Source of the DNA: Gammaproteobacteria bacterium | GTDB taxonomy: Bacteria > Pseudomonadota > Gammaproteobacteria > Poriferisulfidales > GCA-002705445 | Reading direction: 5' to 3' | NCBI GenBank assembly: GCA_018675635.1 | Contig: JABGXU010000007.1 | Span: 255,366 to 319,365, forward strand | Length of the DNA stretch: 64,000 nt | Shown here: positions 55,138 through 64,000 of the stretch, one piece after another | Numbering within the stretch: the first letter of the stretch is position 1 | Layout: each line of letters begins with the position of its first letter | Notes under the pieces: model-generated | Database searches by the model: none | Told to the model about the DNA's origin: nothing | The model's input: only the letters and a program-made list of their open reading frames with translations | Program-made: the position numbers and the translations under genes

Positions 55138-56567
55138 TAATAAATAATATAACAATGAGCATAATGTATTTTATACCAGAGATATTCTTATTTATAATGT
55201 CTATGGTTATACTATTGTCTGGAATTTTTCAAATATCTAAAAACTATATTTTTCATTTGACTTTAATATCTATTATAAGTGCTTTAATAATGAGTTATAA
55301 TTATCAAGTATCAGATTCTCTAATACTATTTGGCTCATCAATTATTAAAAATAGTACAACAGAATTTTTTGAATACATTTGTTATATAATATTTTTAATT
55401 CAAATAATTATCTCAAAAGACTATTTAAAAAATAGGAACTTACTATCTGGAGAATTTTATTCTTTATTAATATTAGCGTTATTGGGTTGCTTTATTATAA
55501 TTTCTTCAAACAATTTAATAATACTTTTTTTAGGTATTGAGTTGTCATCATTAAGTTTGTATTCGTTAATAGCATTAAATAGGTACAGTGTAATATCAAG
55601 CGAGGCTGCCATAAAATACTTTGTACTAAGTATTATTGCTTCGGCAATAATGTTATTTGGTTTTTCTTATTTGTATGGAATTACTAATACATTAGTAATT
55701 TCTGATATCGTAAGTTTTTCATATTCAAATAATAGCTCTAATTTATATTTATTATCATACGTATTAATTTTTATTGGTATAGCTTTTAAATTTGCAGTTG
55801 CACCATTCCACATGTGGTTGCCAGATGTCTATGAAGGCTCTCCATTACCTGTAACTAATTTTATATCCTCGATACCAAAGATAGCTTTTTTTGTAATTGT
55901 ATTTAGATTTCTAGATGATAACTCTATTATCGCTAATGAGAACTTTTCAAAATTATTATTATTTCTTGGTGTATTTTCAATTATTGTGGGTAATTTATTT
56001 GCTTTGGTCCAGAAAAAGATCATGAGGATGTTAGCATATTCAGGAATTGCAAACTCTGGTTTTATTTTCTTAGCGTTTTTTTCTGCTACTAATCACAATT
56101 TCTCTGTTGCTGGTTTTTATGTTCTCTCATATTCAATTACAATTGTTTCTGCAATTTCTATTATAACTTTTTTATCTTCTCAAAAATTTGATTTAGTTTA
56201 CATAAATGATTTTAAAGGTTTTTCGGCTAAATCAGGTTACTTATCATTTTTAATAATGATTACTTTGCTTTCTACTGCCGGAATTCCATTAACGATTGGT
56301 TTTTATGCTAAATATTTGGTATTAGATGCTTTAGTTAATAAAGATCTGGTTTTTGTAGCTGTAATTGTCGTGTTAATGACTGTTATTGGTTTATATTACT
56401 ACTTAAGAGTGATTTGGTTTATGTTTTTTGAGACTAATTATAATAGTCTTCTCAATATAAGTGGAAAATTTTCTATATTTGTATTATCAATTATACCCGC
56501 TTTAATTTTAATAATTTTTTTACTTCCTGATAATATTTTAAAGTATATTTTTTACATACTTACTTGA
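55134..56567 (+). CDS. nuoN: NADH-quinone oxidoreductase subunit N
   Basis: The third antiporter-like subunit (ND2 type) and last gene of the operon. The 477-residue protein has the membrane Glu in GIELSSLSLYSLIAL, the Lys in GIAFKFAVAPFHMWLPDVYEGSP and YSGIANSGF, with FYAKYLVLDAL in the second half. The operon is thus a full nuoA-N set in the ancestral order with separate nuoC and nuoD. tRNA-fMet starts 36 bp downstream with no terminator recognised. Confidence 0.96.
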   Translation: MIINNITMSIMYFIPEIFLFIMSMVILLSGIFQISKNYIFHLTLISIISALIMSYNYQVSDSLILFGSSIIKNSTTEFFEYICYIIFLIQIIISKDYLKNRNLLSGEFYSLLILALLGCFIIISSNNLIILFLGIELSSLSLYSLIALNRYSVISSEAAIKYFVLSIIASAIMLFGFSYLYGITNTLVISDIVSFSYSNNSSNLYLLSYVLIFIGIAFKFAVAPFHMWLPDVYEGSPLPVTNFISSIPKIAFFVIVFRFLDDNSIIANENFSKLLLFLGVFSIIVGNLFALVQKKIMRMLAYSGIANSGFIFLAFFSATNHNFSVAGFYVLSYSITIVSAISIITFLSSQKFDLVYINDFKGFSAKSGYLSFLIMITLLSTAGIPLTIGFYAKYLVLDALVNKDLVFVAVIVVLMTVIGLYYYLRVIWFMFFETNYNSLLNISGKFSIFVLSIIPALILIIFLLPDNILKYIFYILT

Positions 56568-56603
56568 TAAATTATATTTCTTCAGTACACTCCTATCATA
56601 CGG

Positions 56604-56680
<77 letters not shown>

Positions 56681-56720
56681 ATTTAATTTTCCCTAATTTT
56701 AATTTTAAAAAAGGTTGCTT

Positions 56721-58547
56721 ATGTCTGATGATATGAGAAATATTGCAATTATAGCTCACGTTGACCATGGAAAGACTACTTTAATTGATTCAATTATGAA
56801 ACAAACTGGTATGTTTAGAGATAATCAACAAGTGGCTGAGCGTTTAATGGACTCAGGAGATTTAGAAAAGGAAAGAGGTATAACCATTCTTGCAAAACCC
56901 ACTTCTATAACTTGGAAAAATACTAGAATTAATATTATAGATACTCCAGGCCATGCAGACTTTGGTGGAGAAGTCGAAAGAGTATTAGGTATGGCTGATG
57001 GTGTTATATTATTAACTGATGCTGCTGAAGGACCTATGCCGCAAACTAAATTTGTGTTAGGAAAAGCATTGGCGCAGGGTTTAGAACCCATTGTTATAAT
57101 AAATAAAGTAGATAGATCAGACGGAAGGCCTGATGACGTTATTAACGAGGTTTATGATTTATTTGTGTCGCTTGAAGCCAGTGATAAACAATTAGATTTT
57201 CCAATAATGTATGCATCTGGAAGAGACGGGTGGTGTGTTAACGATCTTAAAGATGAAAAAAATAATTTACATCAATTGTTAGATTTAATATTAGAGTATG
57301 TTTCACCGCCTATTGTAAAAGCTGATAAATCATTTGCAATGTTAGTAACATTATTAGATGCAGATCCGTACCTTGGGAGATGTCTTATAGGTAAAGTGGA
57401 GCAAGGTTCAGCAAAAGTTAATGATAATGTAAAAGCAATAAATTTGAATGGTGAATTTATTGAGACAGGAAGATTAACAAAGCTCTTAAGATTTGAAGGC
57501 ACAAATAGAATTCCTGTAGGAGAAGTTCATGCAGGTGATATTATATGTATTGCAGGCTTAACTAACGCTTCTGTCGCCGATACAATATGTGACGCATCAG
57601 TTACGACGCCAATTCAGTCCACACCAATAGATCCACCTACTATGTCAGTAACAATTTTAGTTAATGATTCTCCATTAGCAGGACTTGAAGGAAGAAAGGT
57701 TACATCTACTGCGATAAGAGAAAGACTTTTAGATGAAGCTGAAACTAACGTTGCTATAACTTTTTCTGAGAATTCTAATAAAGATGCATTTGAAATTGGC
57801 GGAAGAGGAGAACTTCAGTTAGGAGTTCTTGTTGAAACAATGAGGAGAGAGGGTTTTGAACTTACTGTTTCACGTCCTAATGTTTTATATAAAATAGATT
57901 CTAATAATAAAAAATTAGAGCCTATAGAAGAGGTAACTATTGATGTTGATAAAGAATATTCAAGTACTGTTATCGATGGAATGAATAAAAGAAAATCAGA
58001 AATGATTGATATGAAATCTGCAGAAGGAGATAAAGTTAGACTTATTTTTCAAGCTCCATCAAGAGGATTGATAGGTTATCAAAGTAAATTTTTAACAGAT
58101 ACCAGGGGAACAGGTGTTATAAATAGAGTATTTCATTCATATGGTCCTTACAAAGGAGAGATGTCTTCTAGAAGAAATGGGGCTCTAGTTTCTACAGAGA
58201 CTGGCATGGCAGTAGCATATGCGATATTTAATTTACAAGATCGCGGAATAATGTTTATTACTCCTCAGACTAAAATTTACCAAGGAATGATAGTTGGCGA
58301 ACACAGTAAAGAGAATGATTTAGAGATAAATGTTCTAAAAGGAAAGCAGCTTACAAATGTAAGAGCTTCTGGAACTGATAAAGCTGTAACATTAACTCCA
58401 CCTAGAAAAATGTCTTTAGAGCAAATGATGTCTTATATAAGTGAAGATGAGCTTTTAGAGGTAACGCCTATCAGTTTAAGGCTCAGGAAGAGGTATTTAT
58501 GTCCTAATGAAAGAAAAAGGAATCTTAGAGAGCAAAATGATATTTAA
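56721..58547 (+). CDS. typA: Ribosome-associated GTPase TypA/BipA
   Basis: A translational GTPase that binds the 70S A site and aids 50S assembly and stress or cold growth. From ATG 56721 the product has 608 residues (E. coli 607); a TTG two codons upstream is not needed. Motifs: G1 HVDHGKTTLID, switch region ERGITILAK, G3 DTPGHADFGGEVERV and G4 INKVDRSDGRPD. EF-G-like domains III and V and the TypA-specific C-terminal domain (TGMAVAYAIFNLQDRG, NVRASGTDKAVTLTPPRKMSLEQ) follow. It sits between tRNA-fMet and rimP, not its usual place in Pseudomonas. Confidence 0.96.
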   Translation: MSDDMRNIAIIAHVDHGKTTLIDSIMKQTGMFRDNQQVAERLMDSGDLEKERGITILAKPTSITWKNTRINIIDTPGHADFGGEVERVLGMADGVILLTDAAEGPMPQTKFVLGKALAQGLEPIVIINKVDRSDGRPDDVINEVYDLFVSLEASDKQLDFPIMYASGRDGWCVNDLKDEKNNLHQLLDLILEYVSPPIVKADKSFAMLVTLLDADPYLGRCLIGKVEQGSAKVNDNVKAINLNGEFIETGRLTKLLRFEGTNRIPVGEVHAGDIICIAGLTNASVADTICDASVTTPIQSTPIDPPTMSVTILVNDSPLAGLEGRKVTSTAIRERLLDEAETNVAITFSENSNKDAFEIGGRGELQLGVLVETMRREGFELTVSRPNVLYKIDSNNKKLEPIEEVTIDVDKEYSSTVIDGMNKRKSEMIDMKSAEGDKVRLIFQAPSRGLIGYQSKFLTDTRGTGVINRVFHSYGPYKGEMSSRRNGALVSTETGMAVAYAIFNLQDRGIMFITPQTKIYQGMIVGEHSKENDLEINVLKGKQLTNVRASGTDKAVTLTPPRKMSLEQMMSYISEDELLEVTPISLRLRKRYLCPNERKRNLREQNDI

Positions 58548-58591
58548 ATTATATGTAAGAAATACATGAAAATAATGATATTTTAAATATG

Positions 58592-58620
58592 TTGAAGTTT
58601 TGCCTTATCCAAAATATAAT
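58592..58620 (+). promoter_or_regulatory. Sigma70 promoter upstream of the tandem terminators and rimP
   Basis: TTGAAG (58592-58597) and a perfect TATAAT (58615-58620) are separated by 17 nt, a near-consensus sigma70 promoter in the 193-bp gap after typA. Predicted transcription starts near 58627, only about 25 bases before the first of two intrinsic terminators. The rest of the gap contains no open frame or other recognised feature. Confidence 0.7.
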
Positions 58621-58647
58621 CATTACTGTGTAATTTGCTAGATACTA

Positions 58648-58695
58648 TAGAGCCCCTTTATGGGGTTTTTTTAGAGCCCCTTTATGGGGTTTTTT
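58648..58695 (+). repeat. Perfect tandem duplication of a 24-bp terminator unit
   Basis: Bases 58648-58671 and 58672-58695 are identical 24-mers. Each contains AGAGCCCC, a TTTAT loop, GGGG and a run of T. The copies abut exactly. Confidence 0.97.
58650..58672 (+). terminator. Intrinsic terminator, copy 1
   Basis: CCCC (58653-58656), loop TTTAT, GGGG (58662-58665) and seven T residues (58666-58672). The preceding G and A-rich bases can extend the stem through wobble or A-T pairs with the T-tract. It is the most G-C-rich hairpin seen in the non-coding part of the window. Confidence 0.85.
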
Positions 58696-58696
58696 T
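58674..58696 (+). terminator. Intrinsic terminator, copy 2
   Basis: The same hairpin repeated 24 bp on: CCCC 58677-58680, loop TTTAT, GGGG 58686-58689 and seven T residues 58690-58696. It ends 44 bp before the rimP start codon. Confidence 0.85.
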
Positions 58697-58740
58697 CGTC
58701 TAGAAGTTGATTTATATTGTTAAAATTAGGGTAAATTTAG

Positions 58741-59181
58741 TTGAAAAATGAAATAACAGAGTTAGTTGGACCAATAATTAGATCTATGGGCTATGATCTT
58801 TGGGGTCTTCAAATTGGGCAACAAAATAACTCATTTAAATTTACATTATATATAGATAGTGAAAATGGAATTAATATAAGTGACTGTGAGAAAGTTAGCC
58901 ATCAAGTTACTCATATTTTAGATACTGAAGATGTGTGTGGCTCTAATTACGTATTAGAGGTATCATCTCCAGGTTTTGATAGAGTATTAATAACAAAAGA
59001 ACATTTTAACAAATACATTAATGAAAAAGTTAAGGTTAAATTAAAATGGTTAGTAAATAATAGAAAAAATATTAAAGGGATTATTAAGACGGTAACAAAT
59101 GAGTATGTTGTTATCGATGATAATAAAGAAAGTTACGATATTAAATATGACGCTATAGATAGCGCAAGATTAAAGATATAA
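58741..59181 (+). CDS. rimP: Ribosome maturation factor RimP
   Basis: RimP assists 30S subunit maturation. The 146-residue protein (E. coli 150) starts with TTG; the nearby ATG is out of frame. The conserved N-terminus ELVGPIIRSMGYDLWGLQIG and the motif NYVLEVSSPGFDRVL (family VSSPGxDRPL) followed by the C-terminal SH3-like domain identify it. AGGGTAA lies upstream of the start at loose spacing. It begins the rimP-nusA-infB-rbfA-truB operon, 44 bp after the tandem terminators. Confidence 0.94.
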   Translation: MKNEITELVGPIIRSMGYDLWGLQIGQQNNSFKFTLYIDSENGINISDCEKVSHQVTHILDTEDVCGSNYVLEVSSPGFDRVLITKEHFNKYINEKVKVKLKWLVNNRKNIKGIIKTVTNEYVVIDDNKESYDIKYDAIDSARLKI

Positions 59182-59196
59182 TCTGGAGAGATTGAA

Positions 59197-60699
59197 ATGA
59201 GTAAAGAAATTTTAAATGTTGTTGATGCGGTTTCAAACGAAAAAGGTGTTGATAAAGATGTTATCTTTAACGCAATAGAAATTGCGCTTGCGACAGCTAC
59301 AAGAAAAAAATATTCCAAAGATGTTGATGTAAGAGTTGCTATTGATAGAGTTACTGGTGATTACACTACTTACAGAAGATGGATTGTTTTATCAGACGAT
59401 GATCCAGAATTTTCATCTACTGATTCTCAAATATTACATGCTTACGCAACAAAACAGCATGAAGAGATTGAAATAGGTGATTCTATCGAGGAAGAGATTG
59501 AATCTGTTCCATTCGGAAGAATTGCTGCTCATACTGCCAAACAAGTTATTGTTCAAAAAGTTAGGGAAGCCGAAAGATTGAGAATTGTTGAATCTTTTCA
59601 AGATAAAGTTGGTGAGTTAATTATGGGTATTGTTAAGCGTGTTGAGCATCATGGTGTTTTAATAGATCTTGGTAATAACACAGAAGGATTTATAGAAAAA
59701 GATGATTTAATTCCAAGAGAAGGAGTTAGAAACGGAGATAGAATGAGAGCTTTTTTAAAAGAAGTTCGCGCAGAGGCAAAAGGACCGCAATTATTTTTAT
59801 CTAGAACTCATCCTGATTTTTTAATTAATCTTTTCAGTTTAGAAGTTCCTGAAGTTGGTCAAGATTTAATTGAAATATTAGCCGCAGCAAGAGATCCGGG
59901 AGTTAGAGCAAAAATAGCCGTAAAATCAAATGATCCTAGGTTGGATCCAGTTGGTGCGTGTGTAGGCATGAGAGGATCAAGAGTCCAGTCAGTTTCTAAT
60001 GAATTAGCTGGAGAAAGAATAGATATTATATTGTGGGATGAAAATCCAGCTCAGTTTGTAATTAACGCTATGTCTCCTGCTACTGTCTTATCTATAGTAA
60101 TGGATGAAGAATCAAAAAGTATGGATATAGCAGTTGAAGAAGAAAAACTATCTCAAGCCATTGGTAGAGGCGGACAAAACGTAAAACTTGCAAGTCAATT
60201 AACTGGTTGGGATTTAAATGTAATGACAGAAGGGCAAGTTGATGAAAAAAGTGAAGCTGAAACACAAACTGTAAGTGACAATTTTGTTAAGTATTTAGAA
60301 CTTAAACCAGAGGTTGCATTAATATTAGCTCAAGAAGGTTTTTCAAGTGTTGATGAAATTGCATATGCTCCACCAAAAGATATGACTGAAATTGAAGCTT
60401 TCACTGAAGAAATTGTTGAAGAAATAAGAAATAAAGCTAGAGACTATTTATTGAAACAAGCTATTAATCCCGAGGCTTTAAATATGGATGCTGAGCCATC
60501 TAAAGCGTTACTTGAAATGGAAGGCATGACAAATGATTTAGCGTTCGAATTAGCTTGCAGAGGCATAATAACAATTGATGATTTGGCGGACCAATCTGTA
60601 GACGAATTGATGCCGATAAATAATATGACAGAAGAAATTGCTGGTTCATTAATTATGACAGCAAGAGCTCCATTATTTGAAGGAAAAAATAAAAAATGA
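59197..60699 (+). CDS. nusA: Transcription termination/antitermination factor NusA
   Basis: NusA binds RNA polymerase, promotes pausing and hairpin-dependent termination, and joins antitermination complexes. The 500-residue protein has the N-terminal polymerase-binding domain (1-130), the S1 domain ([27 protein letters not shown], about 137-163), KH1/KH2 ([39 protein letters not shown]) and two C-terminal acidic helix-hairpin-helix repeats (about 360-490) typical of gammaproteobacteria. GGAGAG precedes ATG. The stop overlaps infB by 4 nt. Confidence 0.97.
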   Translation: MSKEILNVVDAVSNEKGVDKDVIFNAIEIALATATRKKYSKDVDVRVAIDRVTGDYTTYRRWIVLSDDDPEFSSTDSQILHAYATKQHEEIEIGDSIEEEIESVPFGRIAAHTAKQVIVQKVREAERLRIVESFQDKVGELIMGIVKRVEHHGVLIDLGNNTEGFIEKDDLIPREGVRNGDRMRAFLKEVRAEAKGPQLFLSRTHPDFLINLFSLEVPEVGQDLIEILAAARDPGVRAKIAVKSNDPRLDPVGACVGMRGSRVQSVSNELAGERIDIILWDENPAQFVINAMSPATVLSIVMDEESKSMDIAVEEEKLSQAIGRGGQNVKLASQLTGWDLNVMTEGQVDEKSEAETQTVSDNFVKYLELKPEVALILAQEGFSSVDEIAYAPPKDMTEIEAFTEEIVEEIRNKARDYLLKQAINPEALNMDAEPSKALLEMEGMTNDLAFELACRGIITIDDLADQSVDELMPINNMTEEIAGSLIMTARAPLFEGKNKK

Positions 60700-63122
60700 C
60701 AGATATCACAGTTAAACAATTTTCAAAAACAGTTGGATTGCCTGTAAATCGTTTAATAGACCAACTGGAATTAGCTGGCGTAAAAAACAAAAGTGAAGGT
60801 GATTCTATAAGTGACGAAGAAAAAATGCAGTTATTAGATTACGTTAGAAAAAACAAGAAAACTATTTCCACAATACAAAATGAAAGTATAGAAGAAAGTA
60901 AAAGTATCAACGGAAAAAATAATGATAAGGATGATAAGCAAACAAAGACTGTTATTAGAAAGAATAGAGTATTTTCAAAAGTAAATAATCAAGTCACAAA
61001 AAAAGTTGAACCAAAGATAATAGAAAAGAATGATGATTTAGAATTAGAAGATGAAATTTCAAATGATGTTGAGATTGCAAATGAAGTTGTTGAAGATAAC
61101 GATATTGGTGTTAAAGAGATTCAAGAAGTTACTGTTCCTGAGACAGATAAAAATACTGATAGTAATAAAAAAAGAAAAAAAAGATCCAAAACAAAATTTG
61201 TTAATGATGACAAAACAAATGTCATAATAAAACAAAAACGCAGAAGACAAAAAATTCATATATCCGATGACAATAGAGGATTAAGAAGAAAATCTTCAAA
61301 AAAAGATAAAAAAAATCAAGGTGATGATAAGCATCAATTTGAAAAACCAACGGTTCCAGCAATTTATGAGGTTGAACTTGGTGAATTTACTTCTGTTGCA
61401 GAAATAGCTTCTAGCATTTCTGTGAAAGCTGCTGAAGTTATTAAAACTTTAATGAAGATGGGTGTTATGTCAACTATAAATGAGGCATTAGATCAAGATA
61501 CAGCTACACTTGTAATTGAGGAAATGGGTCACAAAGCAAAATCTATAGATTATAAAAATTTAGAAAAAAACTTGTTAATCATTGAGCCTGAAGAAGATTA
61601 CGAATTAGAGTCTAGACCTCCTACCATAACAATTATGGGCCATGTCGATCACGGAAAAACTTCATTATTAGATTATATAAGAACTAGTCGAATTGCTTCT
61701 GGAGAAGCAGGCGGTATTACGCAGCATATTGGTGCCTATCAAGTCGAAACTAAGCATGGTTTATTAACATTCTTAGATACACCTGGTCATGCAGCATTTA
61801 CATCAATGCGTGCGAGAGGAGCAAATTGCACAGATATTGTTATTTTAGTAGTTGCTGCTGATGATGGTGTAAAACCACAAACTATCGAAGCTATTGAACA
61901 TTCAAAAGCAGCTGATGTCCCTATAATTGTTGCTGTAAATAAAATTGATAAAGAAGGAGTAGATATAGAAAAAGTTAAAACAGAGTTAACGCAATATGAA
62001 ATTGTTCCTGAAGAATGGGGTGGTGATAATATTTTTGTCGAAGTGTCTGCTAAAGAAGGAACAGGGGTTGAAAATTTATTGGAATCAATATCTTTATTAT
62101 CAGAAGTTTTGGAATTAAAGGCTATAGCAAGGGGTTCTGCTACAGGAATTGTTTTAGAGTCTGCTCTTGATAAAGGAAAAGGCGCTACTGCTACAGTCCT
62201 TGTTCAAAAAGGCTGTATGAATACAGGTGAAAATATTTTATGTGGCAAAGAGTTTGGGAGAATTAGAGCAATGATTGACCAAAATGGGAAACGCGTAAGT
62301 ATAGCAACTCCATCAACACCAGTTGTAATACTGGGATTATCTGCTGCCCCAGAAGTGGGAGATGAGGTTTTATCAGCAGTTAATGATAAAAAAATAAGAG
62401 AAATTGCTGAATTTAGAAAGACAAAAATAAGAGATAATAAATTTTCTTCACAATATCAAGCTCCAACATTAGATAATATTTTTAGTAACTTAAAGGAAGG
62501 CGAGATACCTAGATTTAACATATTATTAAAATCAGATGTTCAGGGAAGTTCCCAAGCAATTTGTGAATCATTGTTAAAATTAAATAACGATGAAGTGATG
62601 ATAAAAATAATTAGTTCGTCTGTAGGCGCTATTAATGAATCTGATATAGCATTGGCAGAAGCATCTAATGCGATAATTTTAGGATTTAATGTTAGAGCTG
62701 ACAACCAAGCTAAAAAAACATTAGGTGATAAAAAAATTGATTTAAGATATTACAGTATTATTTATGACTTAATAGATGACGTTAAGTTAGGAATGAGTGG
62801 GCTATTATCACCTGAAATTAAAGAAGAGATAGTTGGGTTAGCGGAAGTCAAAGATGTGTTTAAATCCTCAAGCATGGGATCTGTTGCAGGTTGCCAAGTT
62901 ATAGAGGGTTCAGTAAAAAAAGGAAATTCTATAAGAGTTTTAAGAGATAATGTAGTAATTTACGAAGGAGAATTAGAGTCTTTACGAAGACATAAAGATG
63001 ATGTTAAAGAAGTTAAACTTGGGACTGAATGTGGTATAGCTGTTAAAAATTACAATGATGTGAAACCAGGCGATAATATAGAAGTATTCAAAAGAATTGA
63101 GGTTGCTAGACAAATAGAGTAA
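60696..63122 (+). CDS. infB: Translation initiation factor IF-2
   Basis: The GTPase that places initiator fMet-tRNA on the 30S and promotes subunit joining. The 808-residue protein has an N-terminal IF2N domain ([25 protein letters not shown]), a long Lys/Asp/Glu-rich linker (about 55-210) and a second IF2N domain ([23 protein letters not shown]). The G domain carries GHVDHGKT at 315-322, [15 protein letters not shown] and NKID. The linker is shorter than in E. coli (890 in total). It overlaps rbfA by 1 nt. Confidence 0.97.
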   Translation: MTDITVKQFSKTVGLPVNRLIDQLELAGVKNKSEGDSISDEEKMQLLDYVRKNKKTISTIQNESIEESKSINGKNNDKDDKQTKTVIRKNRVFSKVNNQVTKKVEPKIIEKNDDLELEDEISNDVEIANEVVEDNDIGVKEIQEVTVPETDKNTDSNKKRKKRSKTKFVNDDKTNVIIKQKRRRQKIHISDDNRGLRRKSSKKDKKNQGDDKHQFEKPTVPAIYEVELGEFTSVAEIASSISVKAAEVIKTLMKMGVMSTINEALDQDTATLVIEEMGHKAKSIDYKNLEKNLLIIEPEEDYELESRPPTITIMGHVDHGKTSLLDYIRTSRIASGEAGGITQHIGAYQVETKHGLLTFLDTPGHAAFTSMRARGANCTDIVILVVAADDGVKPQTIEAIEHSKAADVPIIVAVNKIDKEGVDIEKVKTELTQYEIVPEEWGGDNIFVEVSAKEGTGVENLLESISLLSEVLELKAIARGSATGIVLESALDKGKGATATVLVQKGCMNTGENILCGKEFGRIRAMIDQNGKRVSIATPSTPVVILGLSAAPEVGDEVLSAVNDKKIREIAEFRKTKIRDNKFSSQYQAPTLDNIFSNLKEGEIPRFNILLKSDVQGSSQAICESLLKLNNDEVMIKIISSSVGAINESDIALAEASNAIILGFNVRADNQAKKTLGDKKIDLRYYSIIYDLIDDVKLGMSGLLSPEIKEEIVGLAEVKDVFKSSSMGSVAGCQVIEGSVKKGNSIRVLRDNVVIYEGELESLRRHKDDVKEVKLGTECGIAVKNYNDVKPGDNIEVFKRIEVARQIE

Positions 63123-63487
63123 TGAAATATGATTCTGATAATCTGCGTATTCATAGAATAGGCGCAGCGATACAAAAAGAAATAGCGCAAGTTATTCAAA
63201 ATGATATTAATGATCCTAGAATAAAAGATGTTGTAATAACAGAAGTTGAAATGTCAAAAGATTTAAAGCACGCAAAAGTTTTCTTTTTAATTTTTAATCA
63301 TAAGAGTAAAAAATCAGAAGAAATAAAATCAATAACAAAAACCATAAACTCTTCAAAATTATTTTTTAAGAAAAAATTATCAAAAAACTCAAATTTAAGA
63401 TCTGTGCCAAATTTAAGATTTATTTTTGATGACACTGAATCAAAAGCATTTGAGCTTGAAGAGTTAATAAATAAAAGTTTAAAATAG
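63122..63487 (+). CDS. rbfA: 30S ribosome-binding factor RbfA
   Basis: RbfA binds 16S rRNA helix 1 during late 30S maturation and cold adaptation. The 121-residue KH-like protein has RIGAAIQKEIAQVIQNDINDPRI near the start, VVITEVEMSKDLKHAKVFFLI and the C-terminal LRSVPNLRFIFDDT (family R.vP.l.F..D). TAATG overlap couples it to infB, and it is followed 1 bp later by truB. Confidence 0.96.
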   Translation: MKYDSDNLRIHRIGAAIQKEIAQVIQNDINDPRIKDVVITEVEMSKDLKHAKVFFLIFNHKSKKSEEIKSITKTINSSKLFFKKKLSKNSNLRSVPNLRFIFDDTESKAFELEELINKSLK

Positions 63488-63488
63488 A

Positions 63489-64000
63489 ATGTTGGATTTA
63501 AGTAAAAGCTGTTTAATTTTAGATAAACCTAGCGGAATATCTTCAAATAATGCTTTAAAAGAAGTTAAAAAAAAATTACACCAAAAGAAAGCGGGGTTTT
63601 CTGGAACTCTTGATCCTTTAGCTAGCGGTCTTTTAATTATTTTTTTTAATAAGGCGACAAAACTTTGCTCGTTGTTTTTAAATGCTAATAAAAACTATGA
63701 AGCTATTATGAAATTAGGTGTTACATCAACAACTGCTGATTTAGATGGTGAAATTATAAAAAGAAGTGATATTCCAGATATTGCAAAAAAAGATTTAGAA
63801 AAATTAGAAATTAAATATACTGGTAAAGTTAATCAAGTTCCTCCAATGTATTCAGCTTTAAAATATAATGGTATGCGCTTATATGAGTATGCAAGAAAAG
63901 GTATAAATATTGATCGTCCATCTAGAGAAATTAATATTTTTAAAATTGAATTAATTCTTTTGGATAAAAATCATATTTCTATAAAAGTTAAATGCTCTAA
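63489..64000 (+). CDS. truB: tRNA pseudouridine-55 synthase TruB (3' end outside window)
   Basis: TruB makes pseudouridine 55 in the T-loop of nearly all tRNAs. ATG at 63489 opens a frame that runs off the window after 170 codons. Motifs: DKPSGISSNNAL (motif I), the catalytic aspartate Asp42 in SGTLDPLASGLL, LGVTSTTADLDGE and PPMYSALKYNGMRLYEYARKG. The residue aligned with E. coli His43, in the usual GHTGxLDP, is Phe37 here (AGFSGTLDP). The frame has no interruption. It is the expected gene after rbfA. Confidence 0.95.
   Translation, partial: MLDLSKSCLILDKPSGISSNNALKEVKKKLHQKKAGFSGTLDPLASGLLIIFFNKATKLCSLFLNANKNYEAIMKLGVTSTTADLDGEIIKRSDIPDIAKKDLEKLEIKYTGKVNQVPPMYSALKYNGMRLYEYARKGINIDRPSREINIFKIELILLDKNHISIKVKCS

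Overview
The window is 64 kb of dense, strongly AT-rich chromosome (about 30% G+C by eye) read with the standard bacterial code. Nearly all of it is core housekeeping genes, with short intergenic gaps, many 4-17 nt gene overlaps and no gene-free stretch above 300 bases. The gene families and their order (tig-clpP-clpX-lon-hupB-ppiD, fabI, rnhA-dnaQ, smpB-ratA-rnfH-bamE-fur-recN, hrcA-grpE-dnaK-dnaJ-dapB-carAB-greA-rlmE-ftsH-glmM-tpiA-secG-tRNA-Leu-nuo-tRNA-fMet-rimP-nusA-infB-rbfA-truB) are the classic gammaproteobacterial layout, closest as recalled to Pseudomonas/Xanthomonas. The low G+C and the absence of several usual members (yhbY, folP, mltD, gloB) suggest a streamlined or host-associated gammaproteobacterium. 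I cannot name the genus. No mobile element, CRISPR array, prophage or pseudogene is visible. Region by region: 1-1106 holds the 3' end of an unidentified gene and a convergent CPBP-type membrane protease. 1154-9545 is the protein quality-control block: tRNA-Leu(UAG), tig, clpP, clpX, lon (with its own sigma32-like promoter), hupB, tRNA-Val, tRNA-Asp and ppiD. 9555-11579 holds a dicarboxylate/amino-acid symporter and convergent fabI. 11639-17745 is a translationally coupled peptide ABC importer of the Yej type. It continues into a methyltransferase, rnhA and dnaQ (17742-19603), a 66-residue secreted or membrane orphan, smpB, a sodium:neurotransmitter-family transporter and ratA-rnfH. 22468-26404 has bamE (fused to an extra C-terminal domain), fur, recN and nadK. 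26496-31356 is the heat-shock operon hrcA-grpE-dnaK-dnaJ with a second sigma32-like promoter before dnaK. 31428-42175 is dapB, carA, carB, greA, rlmE, ftsH, glmM, tpiA, secG and tRNA-Leu(GAG). 42296-56567 is a complete 14-gene respiratory complex I operon, nuoA to nuoN. 56604-64000 has initiator tRNA, typA, then the rimP-nusA-infB-rbfA-truB translation/transcription operon, truncated at the window end in truB. The most interesting non-coding signal is upstream of rimP-nusA: a near-consensus sigma70 promoter at 58592-58620, followed within about 25 bases by two perfect tandem copies of an intrinsic terminator (58648-58696), with rimP starting only at 58741. Any transcript from that promoter must pass two terminators to reach nusA, whose product stimulates intrinsic termination, so a feedback attenuator is a testable idea. 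The most interesting protein is the BamE lipoprotein carrying an acidic/basic linker and an NTF2-like (Cds6-C-type) domain. Other oddities are a substrate-binding lipoprotein with a second, C-terminal membrane anchor, an initiator tRNA with a U1-U72 mismatch, and a TruB in which the usual active-site histidine is phenylalanine.
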